From positions 1-37,023 of the forward strand of contig JBKPDO010000243.1 in the NCBI GenBank assembly GCA_046727955.1: a stretch of DNA of 37,023 bases, in the 5' to 3' direction. Numbering within the stretch: position 1 is the first letter of the stretch; each line of letters opens with the position of its first letter. The DNA comes from DASVXQ01 sp046727955. GTDB taxonomy: Bacteria; Actinomycetota; CALGFH01. Positions 28,860-35,712 of the stretch are shown here, one piece after another. Under the pieces are notes generated by a model that worked only from the letters and a program-made list of their open reading frames with translations, had not been told where the DNA came from and ran no database searches. Position numbers and translations under genes: made by a program.

Positions 28860-30607
28860 GCGCGCACCTCCCGCCGGGTCGCCGCGGCCTGCTCCTCGGG
28901 GGAGAACTCCGGGCCGAGGATGATCTCGTCGTTGGGCCGGCCGGCCGGGATCATGGGAAACACGCCCTCGTGCTGGTCGACCCGGAAGTCGACCACCACC
29001 GGCACGTCCTCGACCGCGAAGGTCTTCTCCAGGGTGGCGTCGACGTCCTCGGCGCGGTCACAGCGCAGCCCTATGCCGCCGTACGCCTCGGCGAGCTTGA
29101 CGTAGTCGGGCCAGTCGAAGCCCAGGTGCACCTCGGAGTAGCGCTCGTCGTAGAACAGCTCCTGCCACTGCCGCACCATGCCGAGGTGGCCGTTGTTCAG
29201 GATCAGTACCTTGATCGGGATGCGCTCGATGGTACAGGTGGCCAGCTCCTGGGCGGTCATCTGGAAGGAGCCGTCGCCGTCGATCGCGATCACCAGCTCG
29301 TCGGGGCGGCCCACCTTGGCGCCCATGGCCGCGGGCACCGCGAAGCCCATGGTTCCGGCGCCCCCCGAGTTGATCCACGAGCGCGGCCTCGAGAAGCGGA
29401 AGTACTGGGAGGCGTACATCTGGTGCTGGCCGACTCCAGAGGTCAGCACGGCGTCGCCGCCGGCCAGCGCCGACACCCGGTCGACCACGTATTGCGGCTT
29501 GAGGCGGCCGTCGGGGCGCTGCTCGTACCGGTACGGGAAGCGCTGCTTCCAGCCGTCGAGCGCGCCGCGCCATCCGGCCGTCTCGCCCGTGCCCAGCTCG
29601 GCGACCAGCGCCCGGTAGGCGCTCACCAGCTCCTCGAGGACCAGCCGGATGTCGCCGACGATCGGCACGTCGGCCGCGCGGTTCTTGCCGATCTCGGCGG
29701 GGTCGATATCGGCGTGGACGATCTTGGCGTTGGGCGCGAACTTGGTCAGGTCGCCGGTCACCCGGTCGTCGAAGCGGGCGCCGAGCGCCACGATCAGGTC
29801 GGCCTCCTGCAGCGCCGCCACCGCGGCGTAGTTGCCGTGCATACCGGGCATGCCGAGCGCCAGCGGATGGGTGTCCGGGAAGGCGCCGCGGGCCATCAGC
29901 GTGGTGGTCACCGGCGCCTCGGCCAGCTCCGCCAGCTCGCGCAGCGCATCGTGAGCGTTCGCCTTGATCACGCCGCCGCCCACGTACAGCACCGGGCGGC
30001 GCGACTCCCGCAGCAGCGCGGCCGCCTCGCGCACCCGCTTGCCGTGCGGCTTGACCGTCGGCCGGTACCCGGGCAGGTCGAGCGTCTCCGGCCAGAACCA
30101 CTCGGTGGAGGCCTGCAGCACGTCCTTGGGGAGGTCGACCAGCACCGGACCCGGCCGGCCGGTGGAGGCGACGTAGAACGCCTCGGCGATGGCGCCCGGG
30201 ATGCGCTCGGGCTCCAGCACCAGCTCGTTGTGCTTGGTGACCGGCAGCGTGATCCCGGTGGTGTCGCATTCCTGGAACGCGTCGGAGCCGATGACCGGCT
30301 TGGAGACCTGGCCGGTGATCGCGACCAGCGGCACGGAGTCCATGTAGGCGTCGGAGAGCGCCGTGACCAGGTTGGTCGCGCCGGGACCGCTGGTCGCCAT
30401 GCAGACCCCGACCTTGCCGGTGGCCCAGGCGTAGCCCTCGGCGGCGTGGCCGGCGCCCTGCTCGTGCCTGACCAGGACGTGGCGCACGCTGGACTCGCGC
30501 AGCGGGTCGTAGGCGGGCAGGATCGCGCCTCCCGGCAGCCCGAACACGACCTCGACCTCGCATCGCTCGAGGCTGCGGATGAGCGCTTGTGCTCCGGTGA
30601 CCTTCAA
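28856..30607 (-). CDS. ilvB: Acetolactate synthase large (catalytic) subunit
   Basis: This 583-aa ThDP enzyme forms acetolactate or acetohydroxybutyrate, the first common step of BCAA synthesis. The N-terminal domain has VFGLPGGAILPAYDPL, the ThDP-activating Glu in LVRHEQGAGHAAEGYA and MATSGPGATNLVTALSDAYM. The ThDP motif is IDGDGSFQMTAQELATC with VLILNNGHLGMVRQWQELF. TTG 30607 (KVTGAQALIRSLE) is chosen because GGGAG lies 5 nt upstream. The longer frame to 30655 starts inside the T-run of the attenuator and is rejected. It is the first structural gene after the leader/terminator and ends ATGA into the micro-ORFs before ilvN. Confidence 0.96.
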   Translation of the reverse strand: MKVTGAQALIRSLERCEVEVVFGLPGGAILPAYDPLRESSVRHVLVRHEQGAGHAAEGYAWATGKVGVCMATSGPGATNLVTALSDAYMDSVPLVAITGQVSKPVIGSDAFQECDTTGITLPVTKHNELVLEPERIPGAIAEAFYVASTGRPGPVLVDLPKDVLQASTEWFWPETLDLPGYRPTVKPHGKRVREAAALLRESRRPVLYVGGGVIKANAHDALRELAELAEAPVTTTLMARGAFPDTHPLALGMPGMHGNYAAVAALQEADLIVALGARFDDRVTGDLTKFAPNAKIVHADIDPAEIGKNRAADVPIVGDIRLVLEELVSAYRALVAELGTGETAGWRGALDGWKQRFPYRYEQRPDGRLKPQYVVDRVSALAGGDAVLTSGVGQHQMYASQYFRFSRPRSWINSGGAGTMGFAVPAAMGAKVGRPDELVIAIDGDGSFQMTAQELATCTIERIPIKVLILNNGHLGMVRQWQELFYDERYSEVHLGFDWPDYVKLAEAYGGIGLRCDRAEDVDATLEKTFAVEDVPVVVDFRVDQHEGVFPMIPAGRPNDEIILGPEFSPEEQAAATRREVRA

Positions 30608-30652
30608 GATGACTCCCAGATGTGGTGGTTTGGGCTCGGCCCGGTTGCCGGG

Positions 30653-30689
30653 CAAACAAAAAACCTCCTGCCGGTTGGCATAGGAGGTT
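30653..30689 (-). terminator. Intrinsic terminator / attenuator of the ilvB run
   Basis: On the minus strand AACCTCC (30683-30689) pairs with GGAGGTT (30662-30668). Inner TGCC pairs with GGCA around AACC, with a 2-nt bulge, and a T-rich tract (TTTTTTGTTTG) follows. Placed between a BCAA-rich leader peptide and ilvB, this is the termination hairpin of a transcription attenuator. The competing antiterminator pairing is not obvious by eye. Confidence 0.88.
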
Positions 30690-30691
30690 CC

Positions 30692-30719
30692 GCGCGGACC
30701 CGGTGCGAAGGGTCCGCGC
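30692..30719 (-). promoter_or_regulatory. Pause hairpin of the ilvB attenuator
   Basis: GCGCGGACCC and GGGTCCGCGC form a perfect 10-bp stem with an 8-nt loop, starting at the last base of the leader-peptide stop codon and ending 2 nt before the terminator. A ribosome at the stop or on the Leu-Val-Leu-Ile codons would cover or free its 5' arm. Confidence 0.75.
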
Positions 30720-30754
30720 TAGTCAATAAGTACGAGGCGGGCGTGACAGGGCAT
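30719..30754 (-). CDS. ilvB leader peptide MPCHARLVLID
   Basis: An 11-codon ORF with ATG 30754, preceded by AGGAG at 5 nt, ends at TAG 30719-30721. Four consecutive codons CTC-GTA-CTT-ATT encode Leu-Val-Leu-Ile, the end products of the operon. Stalling here at low charged tRNA-Leu, -Val or -Ile would prevent the downstream terminator from forming. Comparable leader peptides precede ilvB in other actinobacteria. Confidence 0.85.
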   Translation of the reverse strand: MPCHARLVLID

Positions 30755-30788
30755 TCTAGCTCCTGCTGGGGTAGACAGCTTGGTTCGA

Positions 30789-30807
30789 ATGTTACCGGCG
30801 CTGTCAA
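30789..30807 (-). promoter_or_regulatory. Possible promoter elements of the ilvB leader
   Basis: On the minus strand a perfect TTGACA lies at 30802-30807 and a TANNNT-type -10 (TAACAT) at 30789-30794. Their 7-bp spacing is not canonical, so only one may be used. The -10 alone would start transcription near 30782, 28 nt before the leader-peptide ATG. Confidence 0.35.
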
Positions 30808-30860
30808 GCCGACCACAGGCCAGCACCAGTCACTCCGATGAACGCTGCGTGACAAGCAAA

Positions 30861-30897
30861 TTCCCTTGCCAAACCTTGCACATACAGTAAGGTTTGG
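30861..30897 (+). promoter_or_regulatory. Promoter and palindromic operator of the AbiE pair
   Basis: CCAAACCTT (30869-30877) and AAGGTTTGG (30889-30897) are perfect 9-bp inverted arms with an 11-nt spacer. A TANNNT -10 (TACAGT, 30883-30888) lies inside, with TTCCCT (30861-30866) at 16 bp as a weak -35. AbiEi antitoxins are known to repress their own promoters by binding inverted repeats, so this is the expected operator. The start codon is 4 bp beyond the palindrome, implying a nearly leaderless mRNA. Confidence 0.65.
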
Positions 30898-30901
30898 GCA
30901 C

Positions 30902-31567
30902 ATGGACGAGCAGCCACCCCCGAGCAGCCGCGCCGAGGCGGTGCTTCGCCTCGAGGAGTTCGCGGCCGCGCAGCATGGCTACGTGACGCGCGCCCAGGCA
31001 GCACAGACAGGCGTCGATGACGTGCTGCTGCTCCGGCTCGTGCGGAGCGGCTATCTGGACCGTCCGGAGCACGGGGTCTACCGTTTCCGCGGCATCCAGG
31101 ACCTGCGCTGGTCAGACGTGTGGATCGCCTGGCTTCGCCTGAGTCCCGACCGCGACGCCGTCGAACGCGCGAGACAATCCACCGAGATCACCCGCGGGCC
31201 GACAGCGGCGTGGGTGTATGGCGTGGGCAACCTTCCTCCCGAGCCGTATCAGTTCTGGATCGCGACCCCTCGTTTCGTCCGGCGACCCGACGTGCGCCTG
31301 CGTGTTGGAAGGCCCCCTGACCAGGACATTGCCGTGCACGAAGGCCTCCCGCTCACCACTCCCGACCGCACCGCCGCCGAACTGGTCGCCGACGGGCACG
31401 ATCTCGGCCACGTGGCCGACGTGATCCACGACGCGGTGCGCATCCGGCTGCTCGACCGCCACGATCTCGTCGCACAGCTCGCGAGCGCACTGCGAAGGAC
31501 ACTGCCCAAGCGCAGACGGTCGAACGCCGACCAGCTGGCCGAGGAGCTCGCGGCGGCAGCGGCATGA
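30902..31567 (+). CDS. abiEi: AbiEi-type antitoxin / transcriptional autorepressor
   Basis: This 221-aa antitoxin of a type IV toxin-antitoxin pair has an N-terminal winged helix (about residues 10-70: AVLRLEEFAAAQHGYVTRAQ, RLVRSGYLDRPEHGVYRF). The C-terminal antitoxin domain shows YQFWIATPRFVRRPDVRL, VHEGLPLTTPDRTAAELVAD and DVIHDAVRIRLLDRHDLV. In characterised AbiE systems it blocks AbiEii toxicity without direct binding and represses transcription. ATG 30902 is preferred over TTG 30866 because the operator palindrome occupies the interval. It overlaps the toxin start by 4 bp (ATGA). It is divergent from the ilvB leader. Confidence 0.85.
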   Translation: MDEQPPPSSRAEAVLRLEEFAAAQHGYVTRAQAAQTGVDDVLLLRLVRSGYLDRPEHGVYRFRGIQDLRWSDVWIAWLRLSPDRDAVERARQSTEITRGPTAAWVYGVGNLPPEPYQFWIATPRFVRRPDVRLRVGRPPDQDIAVHEGLPLTTPDRTAAELVADGHDLGHVADVIHDAVRIRLLDRHDLVAQLASALRRTLPKRRRSNADQLAEELAAAAA

Positions 31568-32517
31568 CCCGCCAGCCGGGCCCCTACAGGACTCCCGAGG
31601 CGCTTCGCGCCGCCGTTACGGCGCGTGCCAGGACGGCTGTAAAGGCCAGCCCACGATTCACCGTCGGCGAGCTGCTGCGCCAGTTCGCCGACAGCCGGCT
31701 GCTGGCCCGCATCTTCACTGCCGATCCTGAGGGCTGGGTGCTCAAGGGCGGCATCGGCCTGCTCGCGCGGGTGCCAGTCGTGCGACATACCCTCGACCTG
31801 GACCTTTGGAGCCGCGCGACGAGCCTTCGCGGGGCCGAGCTGGCGCTGGAGCGTGCCAGCGCCCTCGATCTCGGCGATCACGTGCGGTTCGAGGTTGGCC
31901 CGTGGGAGGAGCGCTCGGTGAACCCGGAACGGGCGCTCGCACAGGCCGCGGTCACCTGCCGGATCGGGCGGCCCGAGTTCATGACGTTCGGCGTTGACCT
32001 GGTCGACGGGCCCTTCCCGCCACTGCGGCCGGAGCCGGCCCCGCCGCTGCGCCCGATCGACGTGCCTGGACTGGTCGAGGTCCCCCTGCGCCTCTACCCC
32101 ATCGCCGGGACCGTCGCCGACAAGCTATCCGGCATCCATACCTCCTACGGTGGGCGCCTCTCTTCCCGTTACCGGGACTTGGTGGATCTCGCCACCATCG
32201 CGCTCACCCAGCGACTGGCCGCTCGTGAAGTGCACCTCGCCCTATACGAGGAGCTGCGCACCCAGGGTCTGGCGGCCCCGGCGGAATTCACCGTGCCGCA
32301 TCGGGAGGCCTGGGCGATCGGGTATGCCAAGAACGCACAGGGCCTCCCGCACCTGCGAGGAGTTGGGTTCGACGAGGCGTTTGCGCTGGTCAAGGCGATG
32401 ATCGATCCCGTGCTGGCTGGACGGCGCGAGGGCGTCTGGCGGCCGGAGGCGCGGCGCTGGGAGCCGGGTGTGGATGGGGGTGGCCAGGGCCCGCGGGGGG
32501 TGGGGACAGCGAGTTGA
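31564..32517 (+). CDS. abiEii: AbiEii-type nucleotidyltransferase toxin
   Basis: This 317-aa toxin belongs to the AbiEii/MenT nucleotidyltransferase family; relatives modify tRNA 3' ends or use GTP, halting growth during phage attack. The family core is visible: LKGGIGLLAR (Lys61, Gly62, Gly63) and RHTLDLDLWSR with the metal-binding Asp78 and Asp80. The later motif is AGTVADKLSGIHTSY with SSRYRDLVDLATIA. It has extra Pro-rich residues (about 160-172) and a Gly-rich tail. ATG 31564 overlaps the antitoxin stop (ATGA). The pair is a complete two-gene defence module next to the amino-acid operon. Confidence 0.88.
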   Translation: MTRQPGPYRTPEALRAAVTARARTAVKASPRFTVGELLRQFADSRLLARIFTADPEGWVLKGGIGLLARVPVVRHTLDLDLWSRATSLRGAELALERASALDLGDHVRFEVGPWEERSVNPERALAQAAVTCRIGRPEFMTFGVDLVDGPFPPLRPEPAPPLRPIDVPGLVEVPLRLYPIAGTVADKLSGIHTSYGGRLSSRYRDLVDLATIALTQRLAAREVHLALYEELRTQGLAAPAEFTVPHREAWAIGYAKNAQGLPHLRGVGFDEAFALVKAMIDPVLAGRREGVWRPEARRWEPGVDGGGQGPRGVGTAS

Positions 32518-32637
32518 AGGACGGGCGGGAGAAGGGGAACCTGGCTTCGGTGCGGCCCGCGGCCCTCGCCAGCCTCGCGCGGCCGCACCGATGAGCGCCA
32601 GACGGTACCCGACCACCCAGTTCGAAGGAGCCAGCCG

Positions 32638-33564
32638 ATGCTCGCACTGGTCGCAGACCCCTCGGCCTCCCCGGCCGTGTCCCTCGCGGACGTGCCCGAG
32701 CCGTCGCCCGGGCCGGGTCAGCTCCTGGTCCGGATGGAGGCCGCCTCGATCAACCGGGGCGAGATCCGCGCCGCGTCCAGGCAGCCGCCCGGCACGGTGA
32801 TCGGCTGGGACATCGCCGGCAGCGTGGTCACGCTCGGCGAGGACGTCGGCGGGTTCGAGGTCGGCCAGCGGGTGCTGTCGGTCTCCCCCACCGGTGGCGC
32901 CTTCGCCGAGGTCGCGGTGGTACCGGCCGCCCGGACCACGCCGCTGCCGAGCGCCATCGATCCGGTGCTCGCGTCGACCCTGCCGGTCGCCGGCCTCACC
33001 GCCATGAACATCCTGCGCCTGGCCCGCGTGCACGCCGGCGACCGGGTGCTCGTGACCGGGGCGGCCGGTGGCGTCGGCCTGCTCACCGTGCAGCTCGCCC
33101 TGGACGCCAAGGCGACCGTCACCGGCCAGGCGTCCAGCGAGCGGCGCGCCGCCGCCGTGCGCGAGCTGGGGGCCGAGGTGCTGATCCACCGGGGCGACGG
33201 CTCGCCGGTCGACGGCGAGTTCGACGTGGTGCTCGACGCCATCGGCGGGCCGGTGCTCAGGCCGCTGCTGCGCGCCACCGCCCTGGGGGGGCGCATGGTG
33301 GTGTACGGCAATTCGGCCGACGCCGAGTCCACCTTCCGGGTCGAGGACTTCTACCCGAGACTCATCACGATCTACGGCTTCCGGGTGTTCCAGGCGGTCC
33401 CGCCGGAGCAGGGGGTCAAGGACCTGGCCACGCTGGCGGAGCTGGTCGCCGAGGGCCGTCTCAAGGTCACGGTCCAGGCGACCGCCCCGCTTTCAGACGC
33501 CGTCGCGCTGGTCCGCGACCTCTACGACCGCAAAGTCACCGGCAAGGCGGTGATCACGTCCTGA
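32638..33564 (+). CDS. Zinc-independent quinone oxidoreductase-like (MDR superfamily) protein
   Basis: This 308-aa NADPH-dependent oxidoreductase has a GroES-like N-terminal domain (SLADVPEPSPGPGQLLVRME, GWDIAGSVVTLGEDVGGFEV, GQRVLSVSPTGGAFAEVAVV). The Rossmann fold has VLVTGAAGGVGLLTVQLAL, with DVVLDAIGGPVLRPLL and GGRMVVYGNSA. It lacks the structural zinc Cys cluster, so it is of the quinone reductase or enoyl reductase type. It ends GKAVITS, typical of the family. ATG 32638 is preceded by GAAGGAG. The 120-bp gap after the toxin gene shows no gene. Its 3' end overlaps, antisense, the tail of a broken sigma-factor gene. Confidence 0.9.
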   Translation: MLALVADPSASPAVSLADVPEPSPGPGQLLVRMEAASINRGEIRAASRQPPGTVIGWDIAGSVVTLGEDVGGFEVGQRVLSVSPTGGAFAEVAVVPAARTTPLPSAIDPVLASTLPVAGLTAMNILRLARVHAGDRVLVTGAAGGVGLLTVQLALDAKATVTGQASSERRAAAVRELGAEVLIHRGDGSPVDGEFDVVLDAIGGPVLRPLLRATALGGRMVVYGNSADAESTFRVEDFYPRLITIYGFRVFQAVPPEQGVKDLATLAELVAEGRLKVTVQATAPLSDAVALVRDLYDRKVTGKAVITS

Positions 33565-34139
33565 CGCCATAGCCCGGCTTCCGCACCAGGTACAGCACGG
33601 CGGGACCGGCCGCGGGCGGGCGCCCCTAGGCACGCCTCGAGCTGAGTCCCCGGCAGATGCTGCAGTGCCGCGACGAAAGCCAGCTCCACGCTCTCCCGCC
33701 GCAGATACCGCGCGGCCGGGTCGACGTCGCCGGGCTCACCGGCAGGGTCGTCGTCTGGCCAGGGCTCCAGCCAGACCGGTCCGGTCGCCGGTTCCCCCAG
33801 GTCGCCGGTGTCGCGCCGTGGCGGACCGTAGTCGGCCGAGCGCAGCCGCCGCGGGCGGCGGGCGATCAGCCGCAGACAGGCGTTGGTGCTGACCCGGTAA
33901 AGCCACGCGCGCAGCGAGCTGCGGCCCTCGAAGGAGGCCAGGCCCCGCCAGGCAGCGAGCAACGACTCCTGCAGCGCGTCCTCGGCGTCCTGCACCGAGC
34001 CCAGCATCCGGTAGCAGTGGGCATACAGCTCACCCCGGTAGCTCGCCACCAGTCGCTCGAAGGCCGCCGGGTCGCCACGGCGGGCCGAGGCCAGCAGCTC
34101 CGACTCGGGCGGCGCGTCCATGTCATCCATCGAGCCCAT
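33522..34139 (-). pseudogene. ECF sigma factor truncated in region 4
   Basis: The start is typical of large ECF (SigG/SigJ-like) sigma factors: region 2 is SELLASARRGDPAAFERLVA, YAHCYRMLGSVQDAEDALQE and SLLAAWRGLASFEGRSSLRA, and YRVSTNACLRLIARRPRR follows. The linker includes WLEPWPDDDP. Region 4 begins ESVELAFVAALQHLP, then homology stops at about 33640. The remaining frame (EACLGAPARGRSRRAVPG ...) is unrelated and runs antisense into the oxidoreductase gene. The promoter -35-recognition helix-turn-helix and the usual SnoaL-like C-terminus are missing, so it should not work as a sigma factor. The start is uncertain (ATG 34139, 34130 or 34121). Confidence 0.72.
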
Positions 34140-34188
34140 TGTTCCAGCCGCCCCTGGTCGCCGCCCCACCGCCCCTCACGGGCACCCC

Positions 34189-34224
34189 GGAGGGTTCGCC
34201 GGGGGGTTCGCCGGGGGGTTCGCC
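34189..34224. repeat. 12-bp tandem repeat x3 in the sigma relic-parA gap
   Basis: GGAGGGTTCGCC is followed by two perfect GGGGGGTTCGCC units (34189-34200, 34201-34212, 34213-34224) and related GGGGTTCGCCCGGGG pieces up to about 34268. It is non-coding, GC-rich and prone to slippage. Confidence 0.85.
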
Positions 34225-34323
34225 GGGGCCGCCACCCTCACGGGACGCCCCCGGGGTTCGCCCGGGGCCGCCGCCCTTCCGGACTGTTTGCCCCTCCTCC
34301 CCGATCTGATCGGGTTAGTGTTG

Positions 34324-34329
34324 TAGGCT
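34324..34329 (+). promoter_or_regulatory. Possible -10 box for leaderless parA transcription
   Basis: TAGGCT (TANNNT form) lies 4 bp before ATG 34334. A start about 7 nt downstream would place the mRNA 5' end at or near the ATG, and there is no Shine-Dalgarno before ATG 34334. This supports, but does not prove, leaderless initiation. Confidence 0.35.
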
Positions 34330-34333
34330 GCCC

Positions 34334-35167
34334 ATGCTTGGAACCCTCGGCGGACAGGTGGTGCCCATGCGACGAGTCGCCGTCGCGAACCAGAAGGGCG
34401 GCGTCGGGAAGACGACGACGGTCGTCAACCTCGGGGCTGCCTTGGCGGAGCTCGGCCGCCGCGTGCTCGTAATCGACCTCGATCCGCAGGCGAACGCGAG
34501 CACCTGGCTCGGCTCGGTCGACGCACGCGCCCTCTACGACGTGTTCGAGAGCGGGACCCCGCTGGAGAAGGCGGTCCGGCCCACTCAGGTCGACAATCTC
34601 GAGCTGGTCCCGTCGTCCTCCTGGATGACCCGGGCCGAGCGCAATGCCTCGACCCAGGCCGGGGCGGAGATGATCCTGCGCCAGGCCATCGACGAGCTGC
34701 CCACGGACCGCTGGGACATCATCATGATGGACTGCCCGCCGGCACTCGGCTTGCTGTCGTACTCGGCCCTGTCCGCGGCCACCGAGGTGCTCATCCCGGT
34801 GCAGACCCGCGTCATGCCGCTGGCCGGTCTGGTGGCGCTCACCCAGACCATCGAGACCATCCGCGTGCGGCTCAACCGTCGCCTGACGCTTTCAGCGGTC
34901 CTGGCCTGCCAGGTCGACGTCCGCACCGGCCTCTCGCGCGAGATCGTCGAGGCGCTGCGCGAGCGGTTCGGCGGGATCGTCATGCAGAAGGTGATCCGCG
35001 AGAGCGTGCGCGTCGCCGAGGCTCCCGGCCACAAGCAGCCAGTCACCGTCTACGCACCTGACAGCTCCGCGGCGGCCGACTACCGGGCCGCCGCGCTCGA
35101 GTTCGACGCAAGGAGTGCGGCCGATGGCAAGGCCACGGAGGATGGGCGCGTACAACGCGCTCGATGA
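34334..35167 (+). CDS. parA: ParA/Soj-type partition ATPase (orphan)
   Basis: This 277-aa deviant-Walker ATPase binds DNA as an ATP dimer and positions cargo on the nucleoid. The Walker A motif is KGGVGKTT (residues 21-28, both signature lysines). The switch region is VLVIDLDPQANASTWLG, and Walker B is IIMMDCPPALGLLS. Length is that of small ParA proteins without an N-terminal HTH. No ParB gene is nearby; instead it overlaps by 44 bp a gene for a ribbon-helix-helix protein, the arrangement of ParA-RHH (type Ib-like) systems. ATG 34334 could be leaderless; ATG 34367 (MRRVAVANQKGG) is an alternative start. Confidence 0.9.
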   Translation: MLGTLGGQVVPMRRVAVANQKGGVGKTTTVVNLGAALAELGRRVLVIDLDPQANASTWLGSVDARALYDVFESGTPLEKAVRPTQVDNLELVPSSSWMTRAERNASTQAGAEMILRQAIDELPTDRWDIIMMDCPPALGLLSYSALSAATEVLIPVQTRVMPLAGLVALTQTIETIRVRLNRRLTLSAVLACQVDVRTGLSREIVEALRERFGGIVMQKVIRESVRVAEAPGHKQPVTVYAPDSSAAADYRAAALEFDARSAADGKATEDGRVQRAR

Positions 35168-35693
35168 GCTACTCCCTGGGCCGGCGTCGGAGCGGCCGAG
35201 GCTCGAAGCGGTCCCTTCCCCGGCTCGGGAGCGGACGCGCGCTGCTCCTGACCGGGACAGCGACCGGGACGCCGGGCCCGGGGCGGTCGAGGACCTGCGG
35301 CGCGGGCAGACGTTCAACGCGCTCGACGAGCTGCTCCCCGGCCCGCTGGCCGCCCGCCCGCGGCTGCTGCAGCGGGTCGGAGATACCCTGCAGCGACGGG
35401 GCCGGACGCGCTCCAAGCACCTGAGCGCCTACAACCCGCTCGACGGCCTGGAGCCGGAGCCACCGGCGCCCAAGGCCCGGGTCAGCCTGCGCGTCTCGGC
35501 CGATCTGCTAGAGGCCGCCCGCGACGCGACCGCGTTCCTCTCCGACGGACCCAGCCGCGTGACCCTTGGCGACCTGGCTGAGGACGCGATCCGCGCCGAG
35601 CTGCAGCGCCTGGCCGCGGAGCACAACGCCGGCCGGCCATTCCCCACGCGCCCAGAGGAGCCCCGGCCAGGGTACGGCCGCTCCGGCCGCTGA
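35124..35693 (+). CDS. ParA partner with three [YF]NxLDxL motifs and a ribbon-helix-helix-like domain
   Basis: The 189-aa protein starts at ATG 35124, chosen for AAGGAG 8 nt upstream; it overlaps parA. The N-terminal 115 residues are charged, Pro/Arg-rich and probably disordered, but contain three copies of one motif: AYNALDELLPGP (9-20), TFNALDELLPGP (63-74) and AYNPLDGLEPEP (102-113). From about 117 a compact domain (KARVSLRVSADLLEAARDAT, then VTLGDLAEDAIRAELQRLAA) has the strand-helix-helix pattern of RHH DNA-binding proteins. RHH centromere binders use a flexible N-terminus to stimulate ParA, so the motifs are likely ParA- or cargo-docking peptides. I know of no described family with this triple motif. 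Confidence 0.7.
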   Translation: MARPRRMGAYNALDELLPGPASERPRLEAVPSPARERTRAAPDRDSDRDAGPGAVEDLRRGQTFNALDELLPGPLAARPRLLQRVGDTLQRRGRTRSKHLSAYNPLDGLEPEPPAPKARVSLRVSADLLEAARDATAFLSDGPSRVTLGDLAEDAIRAELQRLAAEHNAGRPFPTRPEEPRPGYGRSGR

Positions 35694-35712
35694 GGCCCGT
35701 GCCGGGCCTGCC

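Noticed and set aside
30607..30655. Longer ilvB start at TTG 30655
   Set aside because: That codon lies inside the terminator's T-rich tract and the added residues are not conserved-looking; TTG 30607 has an SD and starts the family homology.
28970..30841. 623-aa plus-strand frame opposite ilvB
   Set aside because: It is antisense to ilvB and runs through the attenuator; no recognisable domain.
34120..34326. Plus-strand frame with Gly-Gly-Phe-Ala repeats before parA
   Set aside because: It is produced by the 12-bp non-coding tandem repeat; no SD and no family.
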